DNA from: Antitrichia curtipendula
Lineage: Eukaryota > Streptophyta > Bryopsida > Hypnales > Leucodontaceae
Assembly: GCA_951230915.1 (NCBI GenBank)
Contig: OX579641.1
Location: forward strand, 21,616,254 to 21,680,253
Direction of reading: 5' to 3'
Length of the DNA stretch: 64,000 nucleotides
Shown: one piece after another, positions 23,850 to 34,427 of the stretch
How positions within the stretch are numbered: the stretch's first letter is position 1
Layout: each line of letters opens with the position of its first letter
The notes under the pieces: model-generated
What the model was told of the DNA's origin: nothing
The model's database searches: none
The model's input: only the letters and a program-made list of their open reading frames with translations
Made by a program: the position numbers and the translations under genes

Positions 23850-24830
23850 AATTGATCACTGTAGAAATTTTAAATTGGATAACATGACAATTTTAAATTT
23901 AGCAATTTTGAATTTAACAATTCATAGAAATTCAAATTTCTAATTGTTAACAATTTCTATATTATACATTTTAAAATTTATAATTGTTAACAATTTATAA
24001 CAATTTATAACAATTTTAAAGTTTACAATTTATAACAACTTTAAAATTTATAAATGTTATCAATTTATAGAAATAGAATTGTTAACAATTTATAGAAACT
24101 TTAAATTTAACAATTCAAAGAAATTCAAAGTTTCTAATTGTTAACAATTTTTATATTATACATTTTAAAATTTATAATTGTTAACAATTTCTAGAAATTT
24201 ATAACAATTGGAAAATTTAGAATTGTTAATTGTTAATAATTTTAAATTTAGCAATTTTAATTTTAAATTTTAAATTAACAATTTTAATTGTTAACAATTT
24301 TAAATTTAGCAAATTTAAATTTAGCAAATTTAATTGTTAACAATTTTAAAATTAGCAATTTTAAATTTAACAATTCATAGAAATTCAAAATTTCTAACTG
24401 TTAACAATTTCTGTATTATACATTTTAAAATTTGTAATTGTTAACAATTTATAGAAATTCATAACAATTTTAAAATTTATAATTTATAATTGTTAGCAAT
24501 TTTTAATTTAGCAATTTTTAATTTAGCAATTTTAATTTTTAATTTTAAATTGAGCAATTTTAATTGTTAACAATTTTAAATTTAGCAGTTTTAAATTTAA
24601 CAATTCATAGAAATTCAAAATTTCTAATTGTTAACAATTTATAGAAATTTATAACAATTTTAAAATTCATAATTTATAACAACTTTAAAATTTATAAATA
24701 TTAACAATTTATAGAAATAGAATTGTTAACAATTTATAGAAATTCATAATTGCTAACAATTTATAGAAATTTAAAATTTAGCAATTTATAGAAATTTAAG
24801 ATTTAGCATTATAGAAATTTTAAATTCTTA
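23850..24830. repeat. AT-rich palindromic array built on AATTGTTAACAATT
   Basis: Nearly 1 kb consisting of AATTGTTAACAATT (a perfect 14-bp palindrome), AAATTTAGCAATTTTAAA, TTTATAGAAATT and AATTTATAACAATT blocks in varying order. About 15 copies of TTGTTAACAA occur. No coding sequence is seen. It lies upstream of the dioxygenase-like gene (minus strand), beyond the MITE. Confidence 0.8.
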
Positions 24831-25381
24831 AAAAAATTGAATTACTTACAAATTTCATAGTTTTAACATGAGATGTATGCCGAAGAGGCTTTCAATGCCA
24901 TTGCATTCTATGTACAACGCTTTTACCTCCTGCAACCACAACAATTATGTTAATGTAACAATCCATTATTATTGTATTTATTGAATGATGAATTTTTGCT
25001 CTGTGTAAATGCATATTTACAATAAATGGTTATGACATGACCATTTATATGTAGAAACCATTGAAAATAATTTTGATTGAAAATCAGTAAGAGTGCTTTA
25101 CTTTATGTAAAACATAATTGTCAAACACCTAATTTTAGAACGTACAGTTTTAATTGATATGAGATATTGTATGAAAATCTTGATTTTGGTTATTTTTTGT
25201 CTTCACAACTTTTGCATATATGAGATTAGATGCAGAAAACCCATATTTCTGACGTTCTATTCGTATTTGAAAATTTAGCAATTTAGCAATTTAGACTCTC
25301 ATTAATAATTGAGAATATGTTATTATAGAATCCATGAAGTGCTTTTTGAAATAAAACTTCAAATGAAAAAATATTTGTAAT
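24831..25381. other. AT-rich sequence, no gene seen
   Basis: No element boundary or exon recognised. The last 45 bases are repeated at 25750-25800 as the lead-in to the second 43-bp array. Confidence 0.4.
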
Positions 25382-25545
25382 TTGACCCAAATGCTAAACT
25401 TCGGGTCCCGAATGTCTCAACTGGGGCCCCAAGTGCTACATTTGGGGTCCCCAATGTCTCAAGTGGGTCCCAAGTGCTACATTTGGGCCTTTGGGATCCT
25501 CAGTGTCTCAACTGGCGCCCCAAGTGCTACATTTTGGGTCCCCAT
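25382..25545. repeat. GC-rich about 43-bp tandem repeat, array 1 (3 units)
   Basis: Units of the form AGTGTCTCAACTGGGGCCCC + AAGTGCTACATTTGGGGTCCC repeat three times. GGGGCCCC is itself palindromic. The protein-like frames across it merely translate the repeat. Confidence 0.75.
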
Positions 25546-25796
25546 GAGAACTGCTTTCATTTGTAATTAATTTAGGACATACGTAGGAAACATGCTAAAA
25601 ATTGATATAAAGTGTGCTATTTTGTGCAATTGTAATGAAGTGTGTCCAATAAAATGGAGAATTTGGTGTCTATGTTAATATTACATGGATATAACTCAAG
25701 TACATAAGGTCCGTAGGAAGGTCACATACTTAACTTGCCTTGAAAAGTGCTTTTTAAAATAAAACTTTAAATGAAAAAATATTTGTAATTTAACAC

Positions 25797-25942
25797 AAAT
25801 GCTAAACCTGGGGTCCTTAGTGTCTCAACTAGGGCCCCAAGTGCTACATTTGGGGTCCCTAGTGTCTCAACTGGGCCCCAAGTGCTACATTTGGGGTCCC
25901 CAGTGTCTCAACTGGGGCCCCAAGTGCTACATTTGGGGTCCT
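25797..25942. repeat. GC-rich about 43-bp tandem repeat, array 2 (3 units)
   Basis: The same unit as 25382-25545, repeated three more times and preceded by the same AT-rich lead-in (ATGAAAAAATATTTGTAATT). The lead-in plus array was therefore duplicated as a block with an offset of about 415 bp. Confidence 0.75.
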
Positions 25943-26107
25943 GTTGAGGGCGACATCAGGTGCCACCCTTCGTGCACCCTTTGAGCAGTTTGGTACCACC
26001 CTCTGAGCAGACAAGGTGCACGAAGGGGGCTGCATCAGGCTTTCAGGGATTGGGGACTCACTGTCGCAGAAACACTACCGTCTCCCTAATGAGTAATTGC
26101 AATAACC

Positions 26108-26250
26108 TGACCGAGGTTACCAAGGCCATACCAGGTGTTGTTCAGGAACTCCTGAGGATTTCTGCCGTCCCTAATCTACACCATCACTGCCAGGAGTGTT
26201 GCTGCACACCAGGGTTCCCACGGCTCTGCAGGCCAAAAAATATTCCATAC
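26108..26250. repeat. 143-bp repeat, copy B (shared with 16073-16216)
   Basis: Same orientation and nearly the same length as copy A. It lies some 1.9 kb upstream of the PITH relic's start codon. A 5' leader exon with a CAGTAAGT-type donor at 26788 may lie between them. Confidence 0.7.
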
Positions 26251-27949
26251 TTCTGCCGGACAAGTTTGGTACCACCTTTTGAGCAGGCCCCAAATTTTCA
26301 CTGCCTTTGGCCGCTGACGTCAGCTATATTGGTTGATGGAGATGGATGTAAAGGTGCCGGACAAAACCTCAATCTGAACCCAGTATCTGACAAAAGTGAT
26401 ATTTCAGCCAATGACGTTGCAGAAAATTTCGGCTGGCCGGTAGTCTGAACCGGGCCTAAATCTCCTTGGCATTGGATCTCCCGATCCCCTCGGTGTTGGG
26501 TCTCCTCGGTATTGGGTTCTCTCAATCTTAGGTCCCCTACCTCCCTAAAGCCGGTAACATCTGCTACCGTGACCAATAGCAAAGGTCAGCGCGACAAATC
26601 CATCCACGTAAGCAAAGAAATACAACAACACTCTTAGGGCTAGGATTTTGGCTCCCTATGTTGTTTCTTCAAAGAGAGAGAGAGACTCGTTTAGTTGCCT
26701 TTGAGGTCCGATCAATCAATCGCCGTTGTTGTTGAGGTTTTTAGAAAGCTGTCGAGACGTGCGGTGCAGCAAGGTTGCTCTTCTTCAGTAAGTTCTTTCT
26801 TTCTCCTTCTCAAATCTCCAGTGCGCACCAATCTGTCACTCGTTTTGTTTGCGAGGGCAGAACACTTGCACATTCATTTATCTCGTCATGGATTATTATT
26901 GTGATTCTTCATTTCTTTTTGAAGTTTAGTGGAGAGATGGCTTTTGAACTTGTGGAGTAGTTTGGTGGTTGATATGTAAGTCGAAGTTGCAAAGCTTGAA
27001 AGGAATTTGTCTTCAATCTTAGTGCTATTTTCGTATCAGTATTATGGCTCTCTACAGAGAGTCTTGAGTTTAGTGTAGTGTTGATATAATTTCATTGAAT
27101 TCGCGCACTGGCGATTGTATCAACAGCCTCGAATAGTATTTGTTTCACTAGGAGAAGAGAAAATCTGTCAAGGTCAAGTGGTCTTAATCAACACAAACAT
27201 GTCCTAATCAACACTACTTTGTTCAAATGTCCTAAGCAAGTGATCTGAATTAGCACAATATTGTTGATTAGGTCCTATTTTCTTATAGTGAAATATTGTA
27301 ATTTGAAGTCAATATGAATACCTTGTCAAATGTCTTCTGTTCGAGTTACGGTTTCTTCCTCTGTGAGGAGCTTAATCTTTATGTGTATGGGAGATATTTT
27401 GGTGTTGTATGCTTGGCTATTTGTAAGAGAGCTAATGGAGCTGTCGGTTGTCAAATATGCTCGTCATTTCATTCCATTTTCATTGTTCCACGTGAGGCTC
27501 TCTTTGCACTGTTCTCAGCATTCCCGAGGTTTCGCTGCCTTATTTTTACGGGCTACCAATCCGAACACTTGTGCATTTGCCTCATTGTTGAATATATTTT
27601 TCCTTCTGGTAAGTATTGATATGATTTCTTAATAATCACTGGAGATGGACGTTTGTAACAAGCGGTCCATGTGTTACTTTTATGTGTGGTCCGTGAATCC
27701 TGAGTTTACTAAGATGTCGCGCCTTTAGTGAGGTTTTAGCATGGCCATTTATTACTTTTATCGTGAACATGTATCTCAGATGGCAGTATTACAGGTAGCT
27801 TTTGTTCTAACAAGCGGATGCAAATATTTGACTTAAATTATGAGCGTGAGAAGTCTAAATTTAACCTCGTGGCTGATTTTCAAAAGGTTTTTGTTGCACG
27901 GAATTTTTAGGTGACGAATGTTATTAACAGTTCGCGTGGGTCTTTCCAG

Positions 27950-29340
27950 GTGGTTGAGGCTATTCTATACGTATATCAACGTTTTTCCTTTCACAATGGC
28001 ATCCTACCTTCACCAGCACGATTGTGAAGAATACGAGTGTACGGGAGATTGGTCTCTGTACAAAAACATCGATATTTCAGGGGTAAAGTTTGCTAATGGT
28101 TAATAATCCTAGTTGCTCAACGAAACTGGAGGGGCTTTTCTGATTAGTTGGGTCATTTCGAGTGTGGTAGTAGTTTTTTGGTGCCGAGAATATTATATAA
28201 CATTATATATGCTGTTCACACCTATTTGACAGGTATGAGGTGACGTTATCATGAACTACATACGCGTTGTAATATGAACGTGATTTTGAGTTGAGAGTGT
28301 CAGTGACATGTCTTCATTGTGGAGAATGAAACCCTTACTAATGATTTGTGTAACACCCAATGCAACATTTATTTTTGGTTGAATTTGATAGTGTATTTTA
28401 CTGTATTCCTGTAATGAATTAGGTAACAGCTTTGAATGAAGCTATCGAGGGGAGTGCTAAAAGTGTATTCAAACCTTGGGAATAGCGCTTGGATTTAACA
28501 AGTGTGTTGGCAAGCAATGATGATGATGCTGAGCTTATCGTTTTCATACCGTAAGATAAAAGCTTTCTGTACTGGTGCTATGAATTCTAACTTTGATGTT
28601 GCATTGGAATGCTGTTTTTTTTTACATTTTCAGCTGTTCAATTTGTTTGCTTTGCACTTTTCAGGTTTACTACGGACGTAAAAATCAAGAGCATTTGTAT
28701 CATTGGAGGCGTTGAGGGCTCCAGCCCTGCAAAAATGCGAGCGTAAATGCTATTCTTCATCTGGTGTCAGGGTAGTTGTGCATAATTAAACCATTTGTAG
28801 GTTTCCGACCGTACATTCTATGCTTGTATTCTTTGTTACACCTATCTTGTTATATAAAGCCATGTCGTGCTTTCAGCAGGTCTTCTAATGTCTTGAGATA
28901 TTTCCCCTCTTAAATTTTCAGTGGAATTGCAGGTTTCTGAACAGGGATGATAATGATTTCTCACAAGCAAATGATTTGACACCAATTCAAGAGTGGGAGC
29001 TGGCTGAAAACATCAGGGGCAAGCTCGAGTATCCAACAAAGCAAACCATTTTTCTTATTTATTTCTTAGTTTCACTGTTTCAACGGGAGATGTTTATCCT
29101 TGTAACATTGTTAATTGTGATCTTCAAATTCCTACGTGTAATAATTGATAACTGTATTTTGTAACATATACCAACTCCTTGCCTGCCTAAGTTGGCTGTT
29201 CAAACGGACTGGGTTTATACTTTTGCCCTTCCGCATTATATGTCGCAACATGAGTGTGGTAATAGAGCACTTTCTAATCTGTTTTATAATCGATGTTAGG
29301 TATGCAAAGTTCCAGGGGATTGCTGTGAGCTCCCAATTTG
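27950..29340 (+). pseudogene. PITH-domain protein gene, pseudogene (nonsense codon, truncated 3' end)
   Basis: Exons in matching phase: 27950-28082 with ATG at 27996 (MASYLHQHDCEEYECTGDWS, then LYKNID), 28423-28550 (VTALNEAIEGSAKSVFKPWE, stop, RLDLTS...AELIVFIP), 28665-28742 (FTTDVKIKSICIIGGVEGSS, then PAKMRA), 28933-29042 (FLNRDDNDFSQAND...EWELAENIRGKLEYPT) and 29301 onward (YAKFQGIA). This is the PITH (DUF1000) domain known from thioredoxin-like-1 and from short stand-alone plant PITH proteins linked to the proteasome and transcription. TAG at 28483-28485 replaces the Gln of FKPWEQRL. The donor at 29043 is GC rather than GT. After FQGIA the family's last 60-70 residues are missing and unrelated sequence begins near 29322. 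A leader exon ending at the CA/GTAAGT junction near 26788 is likely. Confidence 0.82.
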
Positions 29341-31049
29341 TCACTTGGGACTCGTAGAATTATTTTTTTGGAAATTTGCAATTTAAAGTTAAGAAAAATA
29401 TACAAAAAGCCATAAAAAGAGTGTAGAACCAAAATAGGGTTGTAACATACCCATTATAGTATTTGGTCTAGATTTGTGTTTAGACTTAGAATCCCACCAA
29501 ACCGGGCCCAAAAATAGGTAGAAAGAACGAAACGGTTGGATTTGTAGGATTCAAGTCACATAGGCCCACAAGGGCTAAATCCCACCATGAATGTGGCAAT
29601 TCATGGCTAAGTCGGTCCGAGGGATCCACAACGAGGCCACTAGGTCGGGTCCTAGAGTTAGGTTTAGAATTCCCCAAACCCCGATTGTTAGCATGCAGGA
29701 GCCACTAACGCAAGACCGGGTCCGTGGAGGAATCTACAGCCCAAGGATGGTATCCTAGGGTAAATCCCATGCTAGGAGTCCAACGACGAAATCGATTCGC
29801 CAAGATTCCTCTATCCGCAAAAGATTCCCGCACCGTCGCTAATTCAAGGAGATGGCCAATTCATCTCCACTGACCAATTGTGCCAGGTAAGGAAACGCAC
29901 CTGCACATCTTTCATGTGACCCCATGAGAGGTCCTGTGAAAAAACCCGTCATCTTCCGACTTGCAGAAGAACCTTTTGCGGGTGGTCAACCCTGGTAACT
30001 TCCAACGGGAATTTCATGGAAATTACCCAGGTTGCCAGAAAATCTCACTAAAAATTAGACTAGCTTGTTTTATATTAATAATGCGCTCCATGAAGTTTTG
30101 CGACATTCAAATAGCAGCAAGTACCCAAACCGGCGAGATTCCTCGAGAATTAATCACGTGGCGGGGTCCCCGCCACGTTGACCGGCATTCCGGGACCATA
30201 CGACGGCGGAACGAAGTCAACCAAGAGTCTTTTCCGACTCCCTCACACCTACCGGAGACCCTAAGCTATTTACATTTCTCAAAATAGGAGACCCCCAATA
30301 TCTAGGATTTTACCACGGTTTAGTTTTTTAAACTAAATTAGCCTACAATGCTTTTTTGTCCTTGGTACGGGGGGAGGGGGGTCTTGGACTAAACACGGCG
30401 ATCTGGAGCCAATGGCGCAATCCGTTTGACGATTGGAGTAAATCTCCAAAAGTTAGGAGGTTGGTCCAGCGTAGATAGGTAAAAGTAGTTTTTTAGGGAT
30501 TAGGATGAAAATCTTTGAAGATGAGGATGAAAATCCAAGTTGATAAGGTTACTTTAGAGCTCTTGAGGGGAAGGTGGGGCCTTGGAAACCTATTTAAGGT
30601 CCCCATTTTTCTCTCAAGATCACCCCCAAATCTTGTTTTGGGTCCGTGGGTCCAACTTATGTTGGGATTTTTGACGTTTTAGCCAAGAAACCTCTATGGT
30701 GTTTTTGGAGCACTTTTGGCCTATTGTTGTTATATCTCGAGCTTTGAAGGTCCTTGAGGGTCCTTCTACCTTACCTTGTACACATTTTGTGTGTGTTTGT
30801 GTATACTCTTGTTATTACTCGGAAGTCTTTCTATCTTTGGTGTATCCTTGTGAACTAACTTGTTTGTTGAGAGTCTTTTGTCATTGTACTAATCCTAGAG
30901 CACCCCCCCACCGTACCTTGGCGATGCCGCTTTGGGGGGCCTTTAGTCTTCGAGTGTTGCCTTATTACTAACTCCCTTGTGATTACTTGAGCTCTATGCG
31001 TGTTGTGGGTACTATTTAGAAACTAACCTTGTCCTTCTTTTATCGGCAT
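29341..31049. other. GC-richer non-coding block, possible retroelement derivative
   Basis: The composition changes sharply at about 29.4 kb. CTATTTAAGG at 30590 followed by a C/T-rich leader resembles a plant promoter or LTR U3/R region, but I could not find a matching second LTR, a tRNA primer-binding site or any gag/pol frame. Reading frames at 29961, 30696 and others have no recognisable motif. Confidence 0.35.
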
Positions 31050-31335
31050 TGTAGTGGTCCCCCTCCGGGACGGCGAAGCTTTAACTTTGTGGAGTGTTTT
31101 CTTTAAGTGTTTTTTGTCCACCTTCTTCTAACTTCTCTCTTGTTAAGTGGACCCCCCTTCGGGACGGCGAAGCTTTGACCTTGTTATGTGGTTTTTTTAG
31201 AGTGTGTTTTCCTACCTTCTTCTAAAGTCTCCTTCGTTGGGTGGACCCCCCTTTGGGACAACGGAGCTTTGAACCTATGTGTTAGAAATTGTCATAGAAT
31301 TTAGAGTGTCATCAAAAATACGGCGAAGCTTTGAA
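31050..31335. repeat. About 95-bp tandem repeat, 3 to 4 imperfect units
   Basis: GTGGACCCCCCTTCGGGAC followed by GGCGAAGCTTTGAACC recurs near 31052, 31147, 31241 and, partly, 31320, separated by CTTCTTCTAA-containing spacers. Confidence 0.7.
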
Positions 31336-31430
31336 CCCCCCTTTCTTTTGATCGTTTCAACGTAGTTAGGCCTTTTTGCCTTATTTGGGTCAAATTGTTA
31401 TTGTAATATTAGTCTTTCTTTAAGGCCGAG

Positions 31431-32106
31431 ACCAAGGGTGTGGTCAGACCGCTAAGAAGAAGGTTTAGTACAAATTGAAGTTTAGAAACTCAGAGTAGAG
31501 GTCAAGAGCTTTCCAAAAACATAAAGTACAAAGAAAACCGAGTTGAATTGAGAGAGATATAAGCGGATGAAGTTTCAAACACTAATTAGTACTCAAAACT
31601 TCATCCATGCATAACTTTTGCTAGGGAAGTCCGATTTTCAAGTTCCACATCAACTTAGAAAGCTAGTTTTAGCCTCTACAATAAAAACATATTAAAAGTC
31701 TAAAAATAGTAAATTGTCAAAAGTCAGACCGAGAGCTAAGGCATTTTGATAGGGAGATTAGAAAATAGACCAAGGGTGTGGTCAGACCGCTAAGAAGAAG
31801 GTTTAGTACAAATTGAAGTTTAGAATCTCAGAGCAGAGGTCAAGAGCTTTCCAAAAACATAAAGTACAAAGAAAACCGAGTTGAATTGAGAGAGATATAA
31901 GCGGATGAAGTTTCAAACACTAATTAGTACTCAAAACTTCATCCATGCATAACTTTTGCTAGGGAAGTCCGATTTTCAAGTTCCACATCAACTTAGAAAG
32001 CTAGTTTTAGCCTCTACAAGAAAAACATATTGGAAGTCTAAAAATAGTAAGCTGTCAAAAGTCAGACCGAGAGCTAAGACATTTTGATAGGGAGATTAGA
32101 AAATAG
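31431..32106. repeat. 338-bp tandem duplication
   Basis: 31431-31768 and 31769-32106 are adjacent direct copies that differ at only a handful of positions (for example AAACTCAGAGTAG versus AATCTCAGAGCAG). Such low divergence marks a recent duplication. Confidence 0.9.
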
Positions 32107-32607
32107 ATTAGGAGGAAAGGGAGGAAAAGGAAAGAAAGGGAAGGGAGAGAATAGAAGTGACATCTCTACGCGCACACCTGCAAAACAAGCACCTCCAATT
32201 CTCTCACCACCACAGAAACGACAAAACAATAATGGAAGGAGATTAGGAAGAAGGAGTTGAAATAGGCGGAAGAAGGAGAGAGACGATCAATAGTGGCCTA
32301 GGCTAGAGTGGTAGGAAAATCTCAAAAGTCCCTCACGGCCATTAGAAGGAGGATTAGGATGACGCAATGACAAACGTAAGAAGGTAGTTAGCCTTTGAAT
32401 TATTAGCGTCATAGGCGTAAGACCATATTAAAAGTTTAAGTAGAATAGTGTTAGTGTAGAAAGAGAGAAAGGAAAAGAAAAAGAGAGAGAAGGGAAGGAG
32501 AAGGAAGGAGGAAAGGAAACAAAAGGTTTTAGGTCAAACGGGATCTACAATTTTTATAACATAAGCGGGTAAACTTGGGGAAAAATTCCCACGACCCAAG
32601 GACCACC
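32107..32607. other. Purine-rich tracts, non-coding
   Basis: Two long G/A tracts, 32107-32160 and 32455-32528, of GGAAAGGAAGGAGAAGG type. They could be polypurine tracts of a retroelement or simple low-complexity DNA. No gene is seen. Confidence 0.5.
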
Positions 32608-32670
32608 ATGGAGTATGGAAATGGGCGCGCGGATGTGGATGAGCGCATTTCCGACATCGGTAGTGACAAG
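32608..32670 (+). other. Possible short first exon in the retroelement-like block
   Basis: CCACCATGG start context, 21 codons (MEYGNGRADVDERISDIGSD, then Lys) and an exact AAG/GTAAGT donor at 32671. Nothing downstream continues it recognisably: the next 450 bp is a minisatellite. It may be the leader exon of a lost gene or element. Confidence 0.25.
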
Positions 32671-32769
32671 GTAAGTCCTTGAATCAAAACTTGGTGTTTC
32701 TCCTTATTAGCATTGATTTTTTTCCTTAATTAGCCTGTTCAAGTGAATAGTGACCCAAGATAAGTCAAG

Positions 32770-33115
32770 ATAAAAATTTAGAGTTAAAAGTAGGAGTAGA
32801 AATTTAGAGTTAAATTTAGGAGTAAACATTTAGAGTTAAAAGTAGGAGTAGAAATTTAGAGTTAAATTTAGGAGTAAACATTTAGAGTTAAATTTAGGAG
32901 TAAAAATCTAGAGTTAAATATTAGGAGTAAAAATTTGGAGTTAAATTTAGGAGTAAAAATTTAGAGTTAAATATTAGGAGTAAACTTTTAGAGTTAAATT
33001 TAGGAGTAAAAATTTAGAGTTAAATATTAGGAGTAAAAATTTGGAGTTAAATTTAGGAGTAAAAATCCAGAGTTAAATTTAGGAGTAAAAATCTAGAGTT
33101 ATATTTAGAAGTTGG
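32770..33115. repeat. About 26-bp minisatellite
   Basis: Repeats of TTTAGAGTTAAATTTAGGAG + TAAAAA with variants (AAAGTAGGAG, AATATTAGGAG), roughly 13 units in tandem, plus strand. Confidence 0.85.
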
Positions 33116-33494
33116 GAATTAGAGGAAAAAATTAAGCTTAGGGTTAGCCTTAGGATTGAAACTTTTGAAAGAAGTGTCAAACCTCCAAAAATAGTCTTCA
33201 ACACTCATGGAAGGAACGTAAAGGTTCCCCGCTCACGTAGTTAAGGACGTTAGAAATGACGCCAACTACCCAGCCAACCCTATACATAGGATAGACAATT
33301 AGGGAGTTAGGAATTACCAATCACCTTTGCTCATCACAGTCAGCTTGTTAGTTATCCATGCAATTCTAGTAGTATTCGCTGCCATCCACGACACTCACAA
33401 AACGTTAGCATAAAAAGATCCATTGCTTGGAAGGCACAGTGGACCGCGCTCACAACACCCCCATATATTTAAAAGGTGGATAAAGGCATAGAAC

Positions 33495-34400
33495 CTAGTC
33501 GGTGTTCGCCCAATTACCAAGGGTGGGTAATCTTGCACCCACACAGTGTCGTTGTGGATGAGGACCCCAATTGAAGGTTCCGGAGGTCTTATTGAAATAT
33601 CCACCAAGGCACTGGTAGAAGAATGCCCTCCTCCCTTCGCCTTGTGGCCCTTTTCCCATCAACTTGACTCCAACTCTGGCAATTTCTTCCGGATCTATTT
33701 CCCAATTCAATTGGGAACTAGCAACTCCCTTTTCCAAATCATGGTTTCCTTGTCTCCAGCTCCAGAGCAAGTCTCGTCTCCACATTCTGGTGTCTTCTGT
33801 GGTATCATTGTTGTGTTCCCAAGAAAGAGGCATGTAAATCGTCAAGTTGAACATGGTGTACAAACGATCATGGAATGGTGCTGAACACAAAACGCAACGA
33901 CGTTTAATCAAACAGTGCGTGATGAGACACTGAGGATGGTATACATGTGTACATGATCCAAGTGCCCAGCCACCTTCGGGACCAAATTGCTCTAGACATA
34001 TGGGACATTTGGTGTGGTCCAAAACAAAGGGTGCAGGATGTGGCCACAGTAGCTTTTTTTCCTCCACTTCGATATGGCTGGACATTTGTTTTTTGTGGTC
34101 CCAACCATTTTCTATCCAATCAATGTCGGTCTTTTCTGCCAAGTCCATGTTAGTGGGGAACATGTCCTCCATCAATGCCCATGACGTGAGACCGCACTCT
34201 CGTTTAGGCTCTTGTGCAACGAAGTTTCTTGAAATTTTCTCCAATTTCTTTGCAACTTGTTGTGCTCTGTCCACTGAGAGGATGTACGCGACCTTCCAAT
34301 GATAGTATGTGGCCCCCAACTGTGATAACCGATCTCGAAGCATTCTATTTTCTTTTTCGAGGTCCAATCTCGACTGCAACTGTACGGAATGAGGAATCAC
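33495..34400 (-). CDS. RING-H2 domain protein, downstream half of a TAG-split frame
   Basis: 301 residues. Residues 1-60 are a heptad-like charged region (LDLEKENRMLRDRLSQLGA). Residues 132-172 form a RING-H2: C132-x2-C135-x14-C150-x-H152-x2-H155-x2-C158-x10-C169-x2-C172 (CPICLEQF, CTHVYHPQC, RRCVLC), the signature of E3 ubiquitin ligases. The rest, including the Trp-rich stretch RMWRRDLLWSWRQGNHD, is not recognised. The frame is in phase with the upstream frame 34428-35705: only a TAG and nine codons separate them, and the predicted coil runs up to the junction. The simplest reading is one protein of about 735 residues interrupted by a nonsense codon, or read through. On its own this half would use the ATG at 34400. 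Confidence 0.6.
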   Translation of the reverse strand: MIPHSVQLQSRLDLEKENRMLRDRLSQLGATYYHWKVAYILSVDRAQQVAKKLEKISRNFVAQEPKRECGLTSWALMEDMFPTNMDLAEKTDIDWIENGWDHKKQMSSHIEVEEKKLLWPHPAPFVLDHTKCPICLEQFGPEGGWALGSCTHVYHPQCLITHCLIKRRCVLCSAPFHDRLYTMFNLTIYMPLSWEHNNDTTEDTRMWRRDLLWSWRQGNHDLEKGVASSQLNWEIDPEEIARVGVKLMGKGPQGEGRRAFFYQCLGGYFNKTSGTFNWGPHPQRHCVGARLPTLGNWANTD

Positions 34401-34427
34401 AGGAAACGAGAGTGAATCTTGGGTCTC

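Noticed and set aside
25382..25984. Frames with repeated SQLGPQVLHLGS-like units
   Set aside because: Translation of the 43-bp DNA repeat; no start context or homologue.
25960..26448. 162-codon frame including QECCCTPG
   Set aside because: Its recognisable part is the 143-bp repeat shared with 16.1 kb; the conserved DNA does not keep the same frame end and shows no protein-like substitution pattern.
16073..29340. A complete Helitron carrying the SAC, ZIFL and PITH fragments
   Set aside because: Plausible from the gene-fragment pattern, but I found no TC start or CTRR end with hairpin, so it is kept only as a hypothesis.
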